This document shows positions 34,437-45,419 of a stretch of DNA of 64,000 nucleotides, piece by piece (position 1 is the stretch's first letter; each line of letters opens with the position of its first letter). A model generated the notes under the pieces. The model was given only the letters and a program-made list of their open reading frames with translations, made no database searches and was not told the origin of the DNA. The DNA lies in contig OX393578.1 of NCBI GenBank assembly GCA_947652605.1, forward strand, positions 34,105,470 through 34,169,469, given 5' to 3'. Both the position numbers and the translations under genes were made by a program. The DNA comes from Elmis aenea. Taxonomy: Eukaryota > Arthropoda > Insecta > Coleoptera > Elmidae.

Positions 34437-35870
34437 TCAGGGCCGCCGCGTGCATATGAGCCGCCTTTGTGCAAACTTAAAAAAAAAACGCCCCCCCTGA
34501 ATGTAAACATAAAATTAATTGTAATTAATATATACATTTTTACAGTATAAAGAATAATAAGACAAAACAAAACAAATATATCACACATGAAAAGTAAAGT
34601 ATAACATTATACCTATGTATATGTATAAATAATGAACAGTACAACAAGATAAGTTTGATGAACCTGATATTATATAATAATGATAAAACGAACCACACCA
34701 TAACGTCACCAGAAAAGTCTTGTTAAAGAAATTTTGGATTCTGATTCAATGAACTCGAAACTTCGAATTAACTGTCTACTTTAATGTTAGCGATCCAAGT
34801 ACTTTGCCAAAATATGTAACCATAAAAAATAGAGATTGTTTAGTTGAAAATTTTTCTCGTCAAGAATTAGGGATTATTTTAAATACGGGAATCATATTAT
34901 TATCGAATGTTACCAAATGGAGAAAAACTTACAAGAAGTTATTTAGTTTATTCAAAATCGCGATAAACGGTTTTTTGTTATCATTGTAAAATATTTAATG
35001 ATAAACATACGCAACTTACTAATAAATATGTTGTCTTGATTGAAAACGGTTCCAAATATAGCAAGCTTAAAATATCGTTAAGTAAGTAATAAATGTTCGA
35101 TTGATTCAACACAAGATTATTCGAAACTGAAAACGTATCCAAACATCACAAAAAAAAAATGGTAATTATTTATATAAGAAGATATAAAATTTAATCATTC
35201 ATGTTATTTCTGAAGCCATAAAACAAAATATTTTAGAAATATTTAAGAGTCGAAATATTATTCTTTAATTCTTGATAACACCCTGGACTTAAGCCACACA
35301 GAACAATGGACTATTGTTGTTAGATTTGTTAATCGCAATAAAGATACTAATATCGCAAAAATTGTAGGACATTTTTTTGTGTTTTCGGTCTGTAGACTAT
35401 ATAACGATAACCGGTCAGGGATTATTCAAATTTATTATAAATCTTTTAAAATTATTGAATATCATAATATCAATATTTGGGATTAAGATCAATTTCAGAG
35501 CTTTTTTCATTTCATGTGTTGCGATTCTTTAAATTTGATAATTAACGATGCAACGTCGATCTTGTTTTCCCAGAAATTCCAAAGAGAACAAAAAAGAGAA
35601 TTTTTGGATACGAAGCATCAGATGAGTCAATAAATAATGACAGTTTTTTTTCGCGATTTTAGACACCACAATATCATGAATAACAAAAGATTTGTATAGT
35701 CGAAATAGCACAATGAAGATTTAAACTTATCCACGACATAAATGAATTAAAAGAATGGAGTGTTAAAGATCTATTAAAACACTGCAAAGATTTACACATA
35801 AAACTGAGCATCAATAAAAATTTCGGACGATCGGGATATAGACGGTACGACGTTGGCCTCACTAAGTTTT
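34437..35870 (+). pseudogene. decayed hAT transposase (TTF zinc finger to catalytic core)
   Basis: A hAT-type end CAGGGCCGCCGCGTGC opens at 34437. From about 34783 broken frames give, in order, DPSTLPKYVTIKNRDCLVEN, then LPNGEKLTRSYLVYSKSR and TVFCYHCKIF (the TTF-type zinc finger of DUF4371-class hATs), then near 35270 FSIILDNTLDLSHTEQWTIV (start of the RNase-H-like core), and near 35760 LKEWSVKDLLKHCKDLHI-like text. Several stops and frameshifts intervene. A hAT-type end (CAGTGACGTAGGC on the minus strand) closes it at about 35889. No matching 8-bp flanks. Confidence 0.65.
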
Positions 35871-36150
35871 AAACTGCCTACGTCACTGACTACATAGTTT
35901 GATTCATCAAAACTTAAAATAAATATGTATAAAATTTAATTAAAAGCCAAACATTAAACAAAAAAGAAAAATGTACAGAAATCAAAACGGCGGTAATTTA
36001 TTCTTACAAATTATTAAAAAACAAATTATTACGTTTAAAAATCATACGGTTAAAGAGTGACAAAAAATATAGTCAATAACTAGCAAGAATGTCCAATAAA
36101 TATCTAGTTGTACCCTAGTTTAATATTTATTTATTGTTGTCTTATAATGT

Positions 36151-36881
36151 AGGGTGTTTCATAATTGAATGCTGATCCTTAAGGGTATTATTCCTTGGAT
36201 GATTTTAAGAAAAAAAGTTCATATCAATGTAGGTCCGCAACCGCCGTATTTTTGAGATACAGGGTGTTAAAAGTTAAAAAAAATATCGGTTTTTTCGTAA
36301 TATTTTTGATACTGCTTTAGATATTTTTTTGAATTTTAGTAGGTACTAACTAGGCATAAAAACACATTTTTTTCAGAAAAAAAAAAGTTCTATTTCTACT
36401 AATGGCGTCCGTACTAACATGTCCTTGAATATTTTTAATGAAAAAAATGATATGCCACTGTTGTTTTTCAAAATAAATGTTATTTTTATAATTTTGCTTT
36501 ATCTCTTAGTAAAAATGGCCTCTTGACTTTTTTTTGTCCGACCAACGGTTTTCGAGTAAAAAGATAAAAGGCTATTAGGTACTCTTGAAGAGTAAAAGAG
36601 TACATTTCACTTTAGTTTTAATTTTTAATAATCAAGTAAATACATTCAAGGACATGTTAGTACGGACGCCATTGGTAGAAACAGAACAATTTTTTTTTCT
36701 GAAAAAAATGTGTTTTTATACCTTGTTAGTAGGTACTAGGTACCTACCTACTAAAATTCAAAAAACACCCTGTATCTCAAAAATACGGCGGTTGCGGACT
36801 TACATTGATATGAACTTTTTTTCTTAAAATCATCCAAGGAATAACACCCTTAAGGATCAGCATTTAATTATGAAACACCCT
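36151..36881. mobile_element. palindromic element, AGGGTGTTTCATAATTGAATGC
   Basis: The 36151 end AGGGTGTTTCATAATTGAAT is mirrored at 36862-36881. An inner pair of GATACAGGGTGTT / ACACCCTGTATCTC words sits about 80-100 bp in from each end, so the element is a palindrome with a second terminus-like word inside. GACATGTTAGTACGGACGCCA and its inverse pair near the centre. Confidence 0.85.
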
Positions 36882-36884
36882 GTA

Positions 36885-37350
36885 TACCCCAATTCTACAA
36901 TTTTTTAGTTAGGTTCTTATTACATTTTAATTGCAAGAAAAAGTTGATTATTATAATTTTGAAATAAAAAATGTTTTATAAGAAAAACAGAAAAAAATTA
37001 ATGTACCTACAGAACATTAAAAACATAATGTTTACCAAACTAGGTACTTACGTAACAAACCAAAGAACAGTTTGAATTTGGACTTATATATAACTTCAAA
37101 ATTATCTGCCGGTTTCCCCTGGAAACAAATTCTGCAAGAATTTCTTCGGGATTCGGTTTTTTTTGTTTCACTTACAATGTTGATAATCAACAAATTATTA
37201 AATCTGTCTTGTGTTTTTCAACTCAGTCAGGGGGGCCTAATGGTAGGCTCAGGGGAGTTTCAAAATAAACGTAAATAACAACAATAATTTTGCAAAAAAT
37301 CTTATAAATTTTTTAAAGAGAATTTAATTTAACATCTAAAAGGTAAAAAA
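36885..37350. other. AT-rich spacer
   Basis: Nothing recognised. Confidence 0.3.
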
Positions 37351-37352
37351 TA

Positions 37353-37533
37353 TACAGGATGTTTTATCTAAAGGAACAAAGTTACGTATCGGTGCGTAAA
37401 AACAAAATACCCTGTATAGTGGAAAATAATTGTAGGTTATTAAGTGAATGACCACAAAAAACTTTTATTTAATTATTACTTTATTAGTATTACAGAGCTA
37501 TCAAATAATTCGTCTTGACTGGTACACCCTGTA
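37353..37533. mobile_element. family G MITE, copy 1
   Basis: Ends TACAGGATGTTTTATCTAAA and ..GGTACACCCTGTA. The interior ACGTATCGGTGCGTAAAAAC and GAATGACCACAAAAAACTTT recur at 40911-41098. Confidence 0.65.
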
Positions 37534-37633
37534 TATCAAAAATTATTGATAAATATAAAGAAAAAGCCATACATAAATAAAATTATCTATTTTTTTAAAG
37601 ACTATGTTCAAAATGCAACTATTGCTATTATTA

Positions 37634-38139
37634 GGTTTGTTCCTGCAGCTAGTTTGGAACTAATTCATGTACTAATACATGAACTAACTGGTTTTTCCAC
37701 ATGCGTCAGCTACGTACTAAGGAATGTATTAAGCGCTGCTGGAACGTTTTAACGATATGCCATACTGTAAATAACATTTGTGTCTGTTGGGTTCATAGAA
37801 ATGTGCGCACTGTAAGCGTGAGCATCTTAAGAAACCAGTACTGCAAAGGGTTGGAAGGGCGATGCATAGCAGAGGCCACTTTAGTTGTAAACAGCGCATG
37901 CGTGTAATAATCCCTATCATTGCCCGATCAAACTGTCGGCCGACTAAAAGTCTGTAGTGTGCGGTGACTTACTGTTTTGACCATCCGCAAACTAATGTAA
38001 AAGTAGTCAGAGTGCATCTGGAAAAACTGACTAACCAACCGTTCGGTGACTTATCAGAAACGCTGCTTGAACGCGATATCGATACTGCGCAGAATCCTGA
38101 TAGTTCGTGGAATAGTAAATAGCGCTGCTGGAACAAACC
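37634..38139. mobile_element. GGTTTGTTCC element, copy 1
   Basis: Left GGTTTGTTCCTGCAGC, right mirrored GCTGGAACAAACC. It contains AACATTTGTGTCTGTTGGGTTC and GGGCGATGCATAGCAGAGGC, both repeated in copy 2. No ORF of substance. Confidence 0.75.
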
Positions 38140-38504
38140 TGATGTTAAATTTTTTATAATATAGGTTTGTTCCTACAAGCAGTTTAAGACTGATTTCTTA
38201 TTAGTTCATGAACCGTTTTATTCGCATGCGTGAACTATGTACTAATACACGTATCGCCAAGAATTAGCGGGTGTTGGAACGCTTTTACGACTGGCCTAAC
38301 TGTAAATGACATTTGCGTCTATTGGGTTCATACAAATGTACGCATCGCTAGGGTAAACCATTGAATTAAAAGATAAAGGAAGGAGCTTTTAATACTATAC
38401 TGCAGCGTTTCAGAGGCGACGGAAATGACGACATAGATAGCCTCTTATGGCGGCCGGTGTTGACAGGTGAAACAGTCGGAGATATTTTAGTTTTGTGTAC
38501 TACA

Positions 38505-38575
38505 ATGGTTAGTTGTAAATCTTGTAGTTGTAGTAGGTCCAAAAATGTTAAAGATAAAAAGATTACATTTCATAG
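38505..38575 (+). CDS. orphan THAP-domain first exon
   Basis: ATG 38505 opens MVSCKSCSCSRSKNV followed by KDKKITFHR and the donor AG|GTAAGT. Cys pair, spacing and FHR(F) match the start of a THAP zinc finger, the DNA-binding domain of P transposases. The next exon is missing, so no functional product is expected, although a cellular transcript could still use the donor. Confidence 0.65.
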
Positions 38576-38650
38576 GTAAGTAGATACTAATATTTTGTAG
38601 TGTAATCATGTATTGAAAATTTGATGTGGTCTGTCAAAATGGTATGTCAT

Positions 38651-38845
38651 CAGTGGCGTGCATTTGTGTACAGTATATTTTTTAACTCTGGTACTGAACA
38701 ATCCAAATATTGAAATATGCTGTCGTTTTTTTAATTCCCTCAACCACGAAACAATAAATAAATAAGTAAATAATAGTCTCAATTCAAAACAAAGCAAATA
38801 TTTACATTAATCAATACATATTTAAAAATGTTAGATACGCCACTG
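38651..38845. mobile_element. hAT-like MITE inside the P derivative
   Basis: CAGTGGCGTGCATTTG at the left and ATACGCCACTG at the right, 195 bp apart. The 8-bp flanks do not match, so the call rests on the ends. A similar solo end CAGTGGCGTGAAGACC lies near 38966. Confidence 0.5.
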
Positions 38846-39239
38846 AGAAGCGGAAACATGCATCCGCCATATTGAGAGGCTAACCTGGACGCCTTAGTAA
38901 CGCTATAACGCTCATTCCTTTATCTTTTTATTCAATGGGGTAAACACCTTAATAATCTAGCAATCAGTGGCGTGAAGACCGATGCATAGCTAGCTGAGCT
39001 CACGTTAGTGATGAACAGCGCAGGCGTCTAAAAATCCTGGGAACAATTCATCTTTCAGTTCATGTACTGCTCTGATCGTCCGCAAACCCGTTCATGGATT
39101 AGTTTTAGCGTTGTTGGAACGGATTACTGATCGTCCGGTAAACTATCAGAGACCTTGTTGGAACGCGATATTGATACTGCGCAAACTCAAACCGTTTACT
39201 GTACGGTGCAAATGGCATGTTGGAACAAACCTAATATAA

Positions 39240-40128
39240 GTCTACCAATTTTTCTTATCCTAACTTAAATTGTTTAGTACTAATTGGGGTGTGAATAGAA
39301 TACCCAACTGGGACGGACACCTGGTATACTAATGTTTATTATTAATCTAATATCATATGACGGGTAATATAATTTAGAAATGTACATCAACTTTTGCAAC
39401 GATCAAAGAAAAAGCCTAAATCAGTTTTCCTTAAAATACGTTAGAAACAATTTAACACAATATTTATGAAAATAATGTTCAAATAGCATTTTATAGTACG
39501 TAATTTTCACAAAATACGTGTTTCCATTGCGTCAGCTTTAAGTAAACATGAGGTAGTTAAATATTTATCGTTACTGTTAGTACCTTTATATTATTTACAA
39601 CAACACTTACGATATTGTTTTTGGAGACTGTAAAAATCCATCAAAATGTGATTACAAAGAGTAATTTCAAAACTTGTAGACGTTGTAAAAGTATGTAACC
39701 TATATCCTTAATTTCACCATAGTTTTTTAAAATTTCCTTTAAAATCAGTCCAGAGTTAATAACGAATAAATTTTTTGCAATAATGTTGTTTGATTTATGT
39801 TTTTCAGCAATACTTGGAAAAGAGTATTTTTAAATGATTTATCGACTAGGTTGTAGACTGCTATGTTAGTTACGTTACTAAGGTATCACTATCGTTTAAA
39901 TTGTTGTATTATCTAATAATTAAATATATAAATATTACTCCTATAAAACTAGGTACAACGTCTGTTGATACAATTATATAATAAACGTACTTTCTTTTAA
40001 TGATGTACCAAGTTACTACAACAGTTTTTAACAAAATTAGAATCTACAGTAATATTGCAATATAAATATATTTTCGTGGATTACACTTCATCCATTTCTG
40101 TATGTAAATATCTACAGGATTTTGTGCA
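39240..40128. other. AT-rich spacer
   Basis: Nothing recognised. Confidence 0.3.
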
Positions 40129-41371
40129 CAGGGCCAATCATAATGTCTGCAACAAGTTTACCGTTTTTTTATTATCGACATCTTTTTTTGATAACATTGA
40201 CGCAAAGACCAATTTTAGATGAACAAAAGTTCAATAAAAATGCATGACACTAGATTTTAGCAATTTTAGAAATTTTCGCAAGAGTAAAGTGTCCTTATGT
40301 CAACAGTTTCAAAAATGTTCACAGAAAAAAGCGGTTTAGAATTGACGTTAATTTCAACTTTGATTTATAGTAATTTTTACATTTAATAAGACTGCCACAT
40401 GTGGAAGAGTCTTGTACCATCGACTTGTTACAGAAACAACTGTTTGCTTCTTGTTATTTTCATATCAAAGTCTTTTATGTCACAGTGAAGTAAATACTTG
40501 AATTAAAAATTCGTCGGGTAATTTGAAAAAATTAAAATAGAAGTCTAAAACAAAAACGAAACAATACTGAATTTAATGTGTTTATATACAGTGTAAGCAG
40601 GTATTTTTGTCATAGCCTGAAAAATAAAACTTTTATGTAGATTAACTTTAATTTTATGATCGTTTTTTTTTTCATTAATTTATAATCTGGCAAATCTTTC
40701 AGTTTAAAGATTAAAATATAATTGTATTTGAAATTTAAAACACATTTTTGAGATATTTTCAAAGCCTGCTAGATTAATTTTATTAAATATTGTGTTTGTA
40801 TCCGTAAATTATCAAGAAAATCGCAATAACTCGAGAAATATTGATTTCAGACATAATCGACCTTTATTAGTTTTTGAAGATAATTAAATTAATAAGAAAA
40901 TGTTAAAATGTATAAGGTGTTCTAGTTAAAAAAAATAAAGTGACGTATCGGTGTGCAAAAACAAAACACTTTGTACATTTGAAAATAATTTAAGGTTACT
41001 AGTAAATGACCACAAACAACTTTTATTTAAAACTTTTTTTGGAAAGTTGTCACAAGACAAGATATTGATCCGTTACGTTACTTTTTGCACACACTGTATT
41101 TTTAATTAAATTTTATGAATTTCCAATTTAAGTATTTACTTGTTAGTTTAACATAAAATACTTTTGAAAGTAACAAACAAAAACATATTATTATTTTTTC
41201 AATTTCTTTAAGGAGTCGATTATACAAAACTTTTCCATTTGTTGCAAAGTTTTTGAATGTTAAAATTACTATATAAATAAAAATTGTAAATATAACGTCA
41301 AATTTCCTGTAAGTCATATTTTTGAATTCTCAACAACTTTTCATTTGTTACAAACTTTTTGAATGGCCCTG
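40129..41371. mobile_element. family S, expanded copy (CAGGGCCAWTC ends)
   Basis: Left CAGGGCCAATCATAATGTCT, right mirrored ..CTTTTTGAATGGCCCTG. The left arm keeps S-family words (CTAGATTTTAGCAATTTTAG, CAAGAGTAAAGTGTCC) to about 40380 and the right arm from about 41218. The centre holds a family G MITE and unassigned sequence. Confidence 0.6.
40911..41098. mobile_element. family G MITE, copy 2
   Basis: TATAAGGTGTTCTAGTTAAA to ..GCACACACTGTA, sharing GTGACGTATCGGTGTGCAAA and AATGACCACAAACAACTTTT with 37353-37533. It is nested in the S-family copy. Confidence 0.6.
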
Positions 41372-41479
41372 TAGTAATTTGGTTAAAAGTTAATAAGCAA
41401 TCAAAATTTTGTTGCGTGCCTTGCAAATTGATCGCGTAGGTCAGGATGCGGCACGCGGACTGTTTTGACCACCAATGCT

Positions 41480-42300
41480 CCAATCGATTGTCTGTAGATT
41501 ACACTACACCTCTTCCTAACATGTGCTAAAATTACAACTTAGTTGTATGACTTTTTATAAACAAATGGGAAGAGTTGCTTTGGTCTACTTGTTACATATG
41601 TAATGTATGCCTGTTATCTTATAAACTACGCGTTTTCGATCTACACAATGAGTGAGTGGTGTGGTGACTAAAGCTGAAGAAGCTAGATGAAAATATATGT
41701 CTCTCTCTATTGTGTACAAGACAGTTGGTACTTTTGGTAGAAAATTACCTAAATAAAACTAGGATTGTTAATAAAACCTGCATGGATATTTTCAAAGTTG
41801 TTAAGAAAACGTAATTTTTGTTAAATTAAGCTTGTAGATACCAATGTTTAACAACCCAACGCGAATTGCTACAAACCGTCGAATTGAATTTGATATATTG
41901 GTTGTAGTTTGCACAAATTGTAGATCATCAACGACATCAACACCATGTCATATTATAAACTGTAAAAAATGACGTATTACGCGTTTTTTGTATTATCCAA
42001 TCAATGATCAATAATTTATCTATAATCCAATTAGCACGTTGGAGAGAAAGGATAGATATCTGTACACGTATCTTTGCTATTCGAAATTACAAGCATTACC
42101 AATATATACGTTAATGCATATGTTACCGTTAAAAGCGTAATCCGTTTTTCTACGAAATAACGAATTATTTCATGTGATGCCATGAAATGGTTCTCTATTC
42201 TATACTTTATCTAGTTATTCCATAGAATACCGGCTACGATAAAATGTGTAATGAAATATTTTTCACGAAAAAACGAATGCCACCTTCACAAATACTTGAT
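41480..42300. other. AT-rich spacer
   Basis: Nothing recognised except GGATGCGGCACGCGGACTG near 41445, a possible solo hAT-like end. Confidence 0.3.
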
Positions 42301-42314
42301 ATTTTGTTTACATT

Positions 42315-42430
42315 AGTAATAGGTTAAAGGTTGGTTAAAGTTTTTTTTAAATCAAATATCAACAATAAACTTAAACAACCTTTAACCTGACCCTGGTTCG
42401 TTTGGTCAGTAATAGAGGGTCAGGTTGGTT
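42315..42430. repeat. GGTTAAAGGTTGG inverted repeat, second copy
   Basis: Mirrored GGTTAAAGGTTGG / CCTTTAACCTGACCC words as at 15155-15240. Confidence 0.5.
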
Positions 42431-42807
42431 TAAACTTAATTAATTTAATCGAAATGAAAATCGCACAACATAAAGTTAACTTGGTATAAAATTACTTATG
42501 CCTCGAAACAATAACTAGTTATTTGATACGTCGTCGTGCAACGTATATTTTAATAAAAATGCGATACCATTATACATTGTTTTCAACAAATAAAATATAA
42601 TTGTTATTGTAAATATAGATAAAACGTTGTTGTACTGTTTTTTCCTGTATACTTTAGTGAAGGCAAGAAGCGGGCGATATATAAATACATCGTTAAATGT
42701 CGATATCAACTTAATATTATTATAATTTGTACATCGATATTCGATAATAAAATTTTAATGAGTTTTTATAATATTTTAAGTCTTTGAACCAGTCTTCCAC
42801 TTCCAAC

Positions 42808-43338
42808 ACAAATATAAGTTATTGGTATTGTTGAGTTCGTCAGAAAATACTTTATTTAAATAACCGCATGTACCACTACCACTCCATAAAAAAAAATTGA
42901 CTCTTTGTCAAAAAAAACGATTTCGCAACTATCAAAATCAATTAAAGTAACCTAAATGTCAATTAAAAATTACAAAAACGTTGTTTGGTCACTTGTTGAC
43001 ATAATAAAATTCAATTTATGCAGGTCATGGCACACTTAATAAAAAAAAAATCGTCCAAAAATTATTTGAGGTTATAAAAATTAACCAAAACGGTGCAATT
43101 AAACCAAAATTTCTTCCTCTTTCCAAAAATTTAAAAATATACATAAATATATATAAAAAATATCCATTTGCAATAACAAAGTCAGAACCTTATCCGGCGA
43201 AACCGGAAGTGAAAAAATAGTGTAGACATGTTCAAATAATCCGTTTTTTTACACATATCATGCGTCTAAAATTTCATTTATTTAAAATCAAAACTAAAGA
43301 AAAAAAGGGGGTGTACCAGAACTCAGTTATACCCGCTA
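42808..43338. mobile_element. family A, half copy (right arm)
   Basis: Runs from AATATAAGTTATTGGTAT through GGCGAAACCGGAAGTGAAAA to the end GTGTACCAGAACTCAGTTATA. The left arm is absent. Confidence 0.75.
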
Positions 43339-43437
43339 TATTGGGGTCAGGGTGCAAAAATTTTTTTGGGTCCCCTATAAAAATTGCCTTTAGTAAATCT
43401 TTACACTGAATTAATAAAATTTAAATGATTAAATATA

Positions 43438-43680
43438 CAGGATGGTCCACATAGAAGGGCCACTATTGGGATCTCGTAAACGGTAAGAACCACAAATAAG
43501 TTTAAAATAGACAAATTGTTCTCCTTTCTGAGACCTATTTAATGATGCTTTAATGTTTTAAAGTTAATACACAAAAATCCAAATGGGCATTTTTTTAAAA
43601 ATCGTTAATAACTCCGTTATACTTCATAGTACAAAAATATTTTTGGGGAAAAAGTTGTAGATTTTGTTACGCACCGGTAC
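43438..43680. repeat. TACAGGATGGTCCACATAG arm fragment
   Basis: Starts in CAGGRTGG style with GGATCTCGTAAACGGTAAGAAC and ends near AGTTGTAGATTTTG. One arm only; it abuts a mariner remnant. Confidence 0.45.
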
Positions 43681-43689
43681 CAATAAAGT

Positions 43690-43854
43690 TCAAAGCACAA
43701 CCTTCTTGGATCGTTGAAAAAAGCGTTTAAGGGTCGCCGTTTCCACTTGGACGCAGAAGTCTAGGCGGCTGTGAAAGAATTCTTTAAACAGAAGCCACGG
43801 GAATGTTATAAACAAGGTATCCGTAGCTTGGTGACAATGGGATACACGACTTAA
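43690..43854 (+). pseudogene. mariner-type transposase C-terminus
   Basis: The frame reads SKHNLLGSLKKAFKGRRFHL, then DAEV, a stop, and AAVKEFFKQKPRECYKQGIR. It matches the C-terminal SDFHLFGPLK..RGRRF..D.EV segment of mariner transposases. The in-frame TAG replaces what is usually CAG. No element ends found. Confidence 0.7.
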
Positions 43855-44153
43855 CGCACATGGCGACTTCTTAAATTGTCTTAAGTCTCGATTACATTGA
43901 GCGAATTTACTCGCTATTCACTAGCGAATTTACTCGCTGCTACTAAAATCGCCCAATGTAATTACACTGTCAAGCTAACTCGCCGCTCGCTTTGCTGCAG
44001 CGAGTAAACTCGCTTGCGAATTTACTTGCTGGCTAGTAAAATCGTGGTCGTGTGCAAACCCACTTTTTGCCGACCCCGTTATTTTTAAATTATGGGATGA
44101 TAAAGAAAAATTATCGCTCTTTAAATTTAAATTTAATATTTATTTATATAAAG

Positions 44154-44305
44154 CGTCATTCAAAAATCCTGCAACAAATTGAAAAGATTTTTATTATCGA
44201 TTACTCAGAAAATTTTATTCTTAATAAAAGTTGGTGCATGGCCTAAAACTAATTTTAAGATGAAAATAAAGTTCAATAAAAATATATATCTACTAGATTT
44301 TACTT
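44154..44305. repeat. family S fragment
   Basis: GCGTCATTCAAAAATCCTGC through GGTGCATGGCCTAAAACT to TCTACTAGATTTTAC, cut by the hAT remnant. Confidence 0.7.
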
Positions 44306-44316
44306 AAGTTTTCCAA

Positions 44317-44585
44317 TCAAGCTTTCTGGTTATAAACAAAATGACGTGAATCGTGTATCAGTTTTGACAAATCTATAATTTCTATTAATCCCTGTTCAAC
44401 AGAAATAAGTGCAAGAGTACCTTGTCTTTTCTTGGACTTTGTATACCAGAGACAATGTTTAATTGTTTTAAGTTCTGAGAAACTTTTATCGCCAGACGCA
44501 ACGGAAACTAGCGGTGTTAAAAAAATCCTCAGGGCAATAACAAAATTTGGAAAACAAGAAATTAAAACGTTTAGGAATTTTACAC
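44317..44585 (-). pseudogene. hAT transposase C-terminal remnant
   Basis: The minus strand reads NVLISCFPNFVIALRIFLT, then PLVSVASGDKSFSELKTIKH, then ..GTLALISVEQGLIEIIDLS and a stop at 44317. This is the hAT dimerisation domain of the DUF4371-type branch. One small frame slip lies near 44515. Confidence 0.75.
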
Positions 44586-44639
44586 ACTATTATCGTTTTC
44601 CAAACTGAGATTGTATATTTAATTTTTTGTAAAACATTA

Positions 44640-44720
44640 AGACCGCGATGGTCGCCTTTGGCCGCCCACGTGCGTGGCACGCGTTCGCCCTCCGCCACGA
44701 CTGGCACTGTAGTCGCCAAA
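44640..44720. other. GC-rich patch in the Harbinger element
   Basis: GACCGCGATGGTCGCC, CCGCCCACGTGCGTGGC: strongly G+C-rich and self-complementary against an A+T-rich background, perhaps the 5' region of the Harbinger ORF. Confidence 0.35.
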
Positions 44721-44808
44721 GACTAAAAATGGTGAGAAAAGTAGTCCGTGCGGGAATTAATCTTGTTGCCCTTGTATTACTGCCCTTGTATTACGTAAGG
44801 AATTGGAA

Positions 44809-44971
44809 AAACGGAAAAAAAGAAAATCTAGAAAAGTATTGGTAAAAGACTGGGTAGCAAGACGAGAACAACCTGGTACATCCAATACTTTATGTTTGAT
44901 ATTCCAAAGCTCGGAATATTGTTCGAAATTTTTTAAAAATTCAATATCATTACTATTTCGCTTCATCAAAC
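44809..44971 (+). pseudogene. PIF/Harbinger transposase N-terminal fragment
   Basis: The frame reads KRKKRKSRKVLVKDWVARRE and then QPGTSNTLCLIFQSSEYCSK FF.. This matches the WV..W..RR...G...TL..EL opening of Harbinger (HARBI1-like) transposases. The catalytic domain is missing. Confidence 0.65.
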
Positions 44972-45048
44972 AAAAATAAAAACAAAGAGCGATGCAAGTA
45001 CGAAATCACACGTAAGCGAGTAAGCGAGTTCACTAGCTTTGTGTAAAC

Positions 45049-45314
45049 CAATGGTTCTTAACCTTTTAGTAGTCGCGGCCCCCTAAATATCCTAAAATAT
45101 TTTCGCGGCCCCCTAGTTTGAAGTAACAAAAATATTTCGATTTATTTAAGAAGATATCTCTCCGATGGTTCGAGTAAAATAAGGAGCAAAACATATTTTT
45201 TTTAAAGAGTTCAATACTTTAAAAAGTAAAAACGCTCTATAAATTTTTCGCGGCCATCCTTAAAATCTGTCACGGCCCCCCAGAGGGCCGCGGCCTCCCG
45301 CTTAAGCATCGCTG
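45049..45314. mobile_element. hAT MITE, CAGTGGTTCTTAACC type, copy 2
   Basis: CAATGGTTCTTAACCTTTTA to ..CTTAAGCATCGCTG, flanked by the perfect 8-bp repeat GTGTAAAC (45041-45048, 45315-45322). Nested in the right subterminal zone of the Harbinger element. Confidence 0.85.
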
Positions 45315-45419
45315 GTGTAAACCACATTCGCTGAGCTAGTTGCAACACGCTGAACGAGTTTACTCGCGCGCGACTTTCTCGCTAGCGAGCAGACTCGCTC
45401 AATGTAATCCTTTAATAGA

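Larger units (their letters stand above)
38359..38937 (+). mobile_element. short P-superfamily derivative with perfect 8-bp duplication
   Basis: The ends CATTGAATTAAAAGATAAAG and the inverse CTTTATCTTTTTATTCAATG are flanked by the perfect direct repeat GGGTAAAC (38351-38358 and 38938-38945). CA.. ends, an 8-bp duplication and a THAP-type exon inside are together characteristic of the P superfamily. Only 579 bp remain; the catalytic part is absent. A hAT-end-like MITE (38651-38845) lies in what would be intron 1. Confidence 0.8.
38164..39231. mobile_element. GGTTTGTTCC element, copy 2, interrupted by a P element
   Basis: Same ends, flanked by TA on both sides (38162, 39232). Without the P insertion it would be about 480 bp, like copy 1 which lies 25 bp before it. 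The two are in direct tandem orientation. Confidence 0.8.
43890..45412. mobile_element. PIF/Harbinger element with nested insertions
   Basis: Left GATTACATTGAGCGAATTTA and right mirrored ..GACTCGCTCAATGTAATC. The subterminal zones are filled with GCGAGTAA / TTACTCGC words. TTA/TAA next to both ends fits the family's TWA duplication, but the exact border is unclear. Inside are a Harbinger ORF fragment (44809-44971), a family S piece, a hAT remnant and a hAT MITE. Confidence 0.6.
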
